Under the pieces are notes generated by a model. That model did not search any database. It saw nothing but the letters and a program-made list of their open reading frames with translations, and had not been told where the DNA came from. A stretch of DNA of 61,842 bases from Saccharicrinis sp. (GTDB lineage Bacteria; Bacteroidota; Bacteroidia; Bacteroidales; Marinilabiliaceae): NCBI GenBank assembly GCA_024635585.1, contig JAGXIP010000052.1, forward strand, positions 1 through 61,842. The letters are read 5' to 3'. How positions within the stretch are numbered: the stretch's first letter is position 1; each line of letters starts with the position of its first letter. This document shows positions 59,992 through 61,842 of the stretch, in pieces. The translations under genes were made by a program, and so were the position numbers.

Positions 59992-60080
59992 ATATGAAAC
60001 GAGACATGAGATTTTTTCTCGCAAAGGGAATGATTGTAATGGCGAGTTCCATGTGGCATATAAAATCAAAAACTAAACAC
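59992..60080 (+). promoter_or_regulatory. Conserved leader element, copy 3, without palindrome inserts
   Basis: The uninterrupted form: ATGAAACGAGACATGAGA, a GAG..CTC hairpin, AATGATTGTAATGGCGAGTT, CCATGTGGCATATAAAATC, ending AAACAC before ATG. Here the frame from the first ATG (59994) stays open into the secreted protein, but the signal peptide clearly begins at 60081. Confidence 0.6.
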
Positions 60081-61842
60081 ATGAAATATCTTTTACTATC
60101 AATTCTCGCACTGATAAGTTTTATCATAAACGCCCAAACCGGACCGGGTGGAATTGGTAATGCTGATGGAAGTGACGGACAGCCGGAACTGTTTCTCTGG
60201 TTGCTACCCGATTCATTGGTACTTACCGATGCAGATGATGTTTTAACATGGAACGACTTTTCTGGGAAGAACCAGGATTTGACCGCAGTTTCAGCCACAT
60301 CACCTGTTTTTAAAAATGCGGCCTTAAATGGGCATAACTATCTGGAATTTTCAAAAAGCAATAACAGGATTGTGAAAAATCCGTTTGATATGCCCACTGA
60401 AGCCGTTGCTGTTTTTATGGTGCTAAAAACAAGTACAAATGCCCAAGCAGGTGTGCTGTCTTACAATGGTTTAGGTGCTGAAAATAATTATCTTTTTTTG
60501 GAACCCGGTGCTTTCAAGACTTATATTGACGGAAGTGCGAATAACTCCGGGCAAGCAATTAATAATGATTCCTGGAATGTTTTTTCACATCAATGGCGAA
60601 ATTCTGATGGTCGTTTGTTGATGCACCTGAATGGATCTGAAGTGTATTCCACAACTCACCGCTCCGGAGTATCTCTTTTTGAGAATGGTTCACTGGCAAT
60701 AGGCGGAGAGCAGGATGGTGTTGATGCCGGTTATACTGCCGATCAGGCTTTCGAAGGAGATATTGCTGAAATAATTATGTTCGGATCTTCCATGAAGCAA
60801 GCGCAGAGGACGGTTGTGGAGAATTACCTTGCCCAAAAATATGGACTTGATGCTAATCTATCCTTCGACTATTACTTGCCTGAAGATGGCTCGTACGTAA
60901 AAGGCCTCACAGGCATGGGAAAAGAGAGCGACGGAACTACTATACTGGAATCGGACGGTTTGGTGGTTTCACAAAATGGTGATTTTAATAATGGCGATTA
61001 TGTATTTGCCGCGCATGATGGTACGGTCAATGCTGTCAATTCTTCACCCGGCGTTTTGTATGCAGAGGTTGAAGCAGCCTGGCTGCGTGATTGGTATGTT
61101 GATAAAACCGGAGCGGTAAATGTTAAACTGGCTTTTGATTTAGGTGAAGGAATTAATGGTGATTACCCGGCCAATATTGATGATTATCGTCTTTTGTATA
61201 AATTAAATCAGGGGGACGATTATGACACCATTTCAGTTGCAGGACGAGGTGTGCAAAATGGAGATCAGATTTATTTTGCCGTAAATGATGGTGATTTTAA
61301 CGATGGATATTATACATTGGGAACAGTAGATCAGACCAATTCTCCATTGGAAGGTGTGGCTGGTCGCACATGGTACACTTTAATCACTGGCAATTGGAAT
61401 GACTGGGAGGTATGGACGCTTGATCCATCCGGAGCTTTACCAAATAATCCTGAAAAACTTACACCTACCACTTCACCTACAGCAAATGCGGATAAAGTGG
61501 TAGTGCTTACCGGAAAAACAGTGACCGTTGCAGCCAATAACAAAATTCACAGTAGTCTTAAGGTTGATGGTCGTCTTGATTTGCAGGGCACTTCAGGCCA
61601 TAGTTTTGGTAAAATTAGTGGCCGTGGACGCATTCTTTTAAGTGGAGATAATTTTCCCTTAGGTGATGCTACTGACTTTATAACTAAAGGACAAGGTGAG
61701 GGGACTGTAGAGTATTACGGATCAGGATTTGAACTTAACACTTCTCGAGAATACTATAATCTGGTGGTTGATATGGATAATTCTTCTTCTCGACTAACAT
61801 TATTAAACGACTATGTTATAAATGGAGAGTTGAGGATCAAAA
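60081..61842 (+). CDS. Secreted LamG-type surface protein, partial
   Basis: Runs off the window; 587 codons visible and open. Signal peptide MKYLLLSILALISF..NAQ, then a concanavalin-like LamG domain (about residues 35-250; WNDFSGKNQDL, GDIAEIIMFG), then a domain with GLTGMGKESDGTTI and NNGDYVFAAHDG seen after LamG in T9SS cargo. From about residue 430 a W-module (GNWNDWEVWTLDPSGA) begins a region closely similar to residues 778-920 of the giant protein (GHSFGKISGRGRILLSGDNF versus GHSFTTISGTGRIRLAADNF). A C-terminal sorting domain would be expected beyond the window. Confidence 0.85.
   Translation, partial: MKYLLLSILALISFIINAQTGPGGIGNADGSDGQPELFLWLLPDSLVLTDADDVLTWNDFSGKNQDLTAVSATSPVFKNAALNGHNYLEFSKSNNRIVKNPFDMPTEAVAVFMVLKTSTNAQAGVLSYNGLGAENNYLFLEPGAFKTYIDGSANNSGQAINNDSWNVFSHQWRNSDGRLLMHLNGSEVYSTTHRSGVSLFENGSLAIGGEQDGVDAGYTADQAFEGDIAEIIMFGSSMKQAQRTVVENYLAQKYGLDANLSFDYYLPEDGSYVKGLTGMGKESDGTTILESDGLVVSQNGDFNNGDYVFAAHDGTVNAVNSSPGVLYAEVEAAWLRDWYVDKTGAVNVKLAFDLGEGINGDYPANIDDYRLLYKLNQGDDYDTISVAGRGVQNGDQIYFAVNDGDFNDGYYTLGTVDQTNSPLEGVAGRTWYTLITGNWNDWEVWTLDPSGALPNNPEKLTPTTSPTANADKVVVLTGKTVTVAANNKIHSSLKVDGRLDLQGTSGHSFGKISGRGRILLSGDNFPLGDATDFITKGQGEGTVEYYGSGFELNTSREYYNLVVDMDNSSSRLTLLNDYVINGELRIK

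Overview
The window looks like a chromosomal segment of a Bacteroidota bacterium, most likely a Marinilabiliales-type marine or sediment organism. Supporting signs are type IX secretion (T9SS) C-terminal sorting domains, TAnnTTTG-type -7 promoter boxes, no clear Shine-Dalgarno sites, TamB, DUF3820 and SSP411-type housekeeping genes, and palindromic intergenic repeats of the kind common in this phylum. I saw no rRNA, tRNA or CRISPR array.

Layout. 1-3152: gyrB and a secreted esterase. 3153-9915: a visibly AT-richer block (CapA-like lipoprotein, DUF3160 lipoprotein, LysE exporter, a cut-off acetyltransferase, an amidohydrolase and an orphan 3' coding remnant), probably acquired. 10060-16003: a CNGKC membrane protein, a TonB-dependent receptor with both copper-ligand motifs of OprC, and two MscS channels. 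16283-30371: housekeeping genes (yidC, pyrG, SSP411-like, DUF3820, serB, rplS, a beheaded tonB, prfC, an M23 peptidase, a sialate O-acetylesterase). 30516-36677: tamB and tsaD. 36830-42449: a putative peptide-maturation locus (PqqD-like carrier/RRE, 70-aa precursor-like peptide with YxxPxL, HPr-kinase-like protein, Ser-His signal peptidase, ABC exporter), interrupted by palindromic repeats and a DUF559 endonuclease gene. 43370-61842: three T9SS-type surface protein genes in a row, one of 4349 aa and one running off the window.

The most unusual content is not protein coding. From about 38 kb onward the spaces between genes are built from a small set of palindromic modules nested inside one another: a 400-500-bp element with about 60-bp imperfect inverted ends that starts at or just after stop codons (three full copies, one partial); a 48-bp block present in both orientations and absent from a fourth copy; a CACGGGGTGAATAT palindrome with a compensatory stem change; and a roughly 24-bp palindrome that has entered a conserved upstream leader several times by multiples of three bases. 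The leader occurs three times, and in two copies it ends exactly at the start codon of a secreted protein gene. A DUF559 endonuclease gene sits within these repeats and is a candidate mobiliser.

Functionally, the housekeeping genes are standard. The accessory genes centre on the cell surface: copper uptake, osmotic release channels, peptide export, and large secreted adhesin-like proteins.
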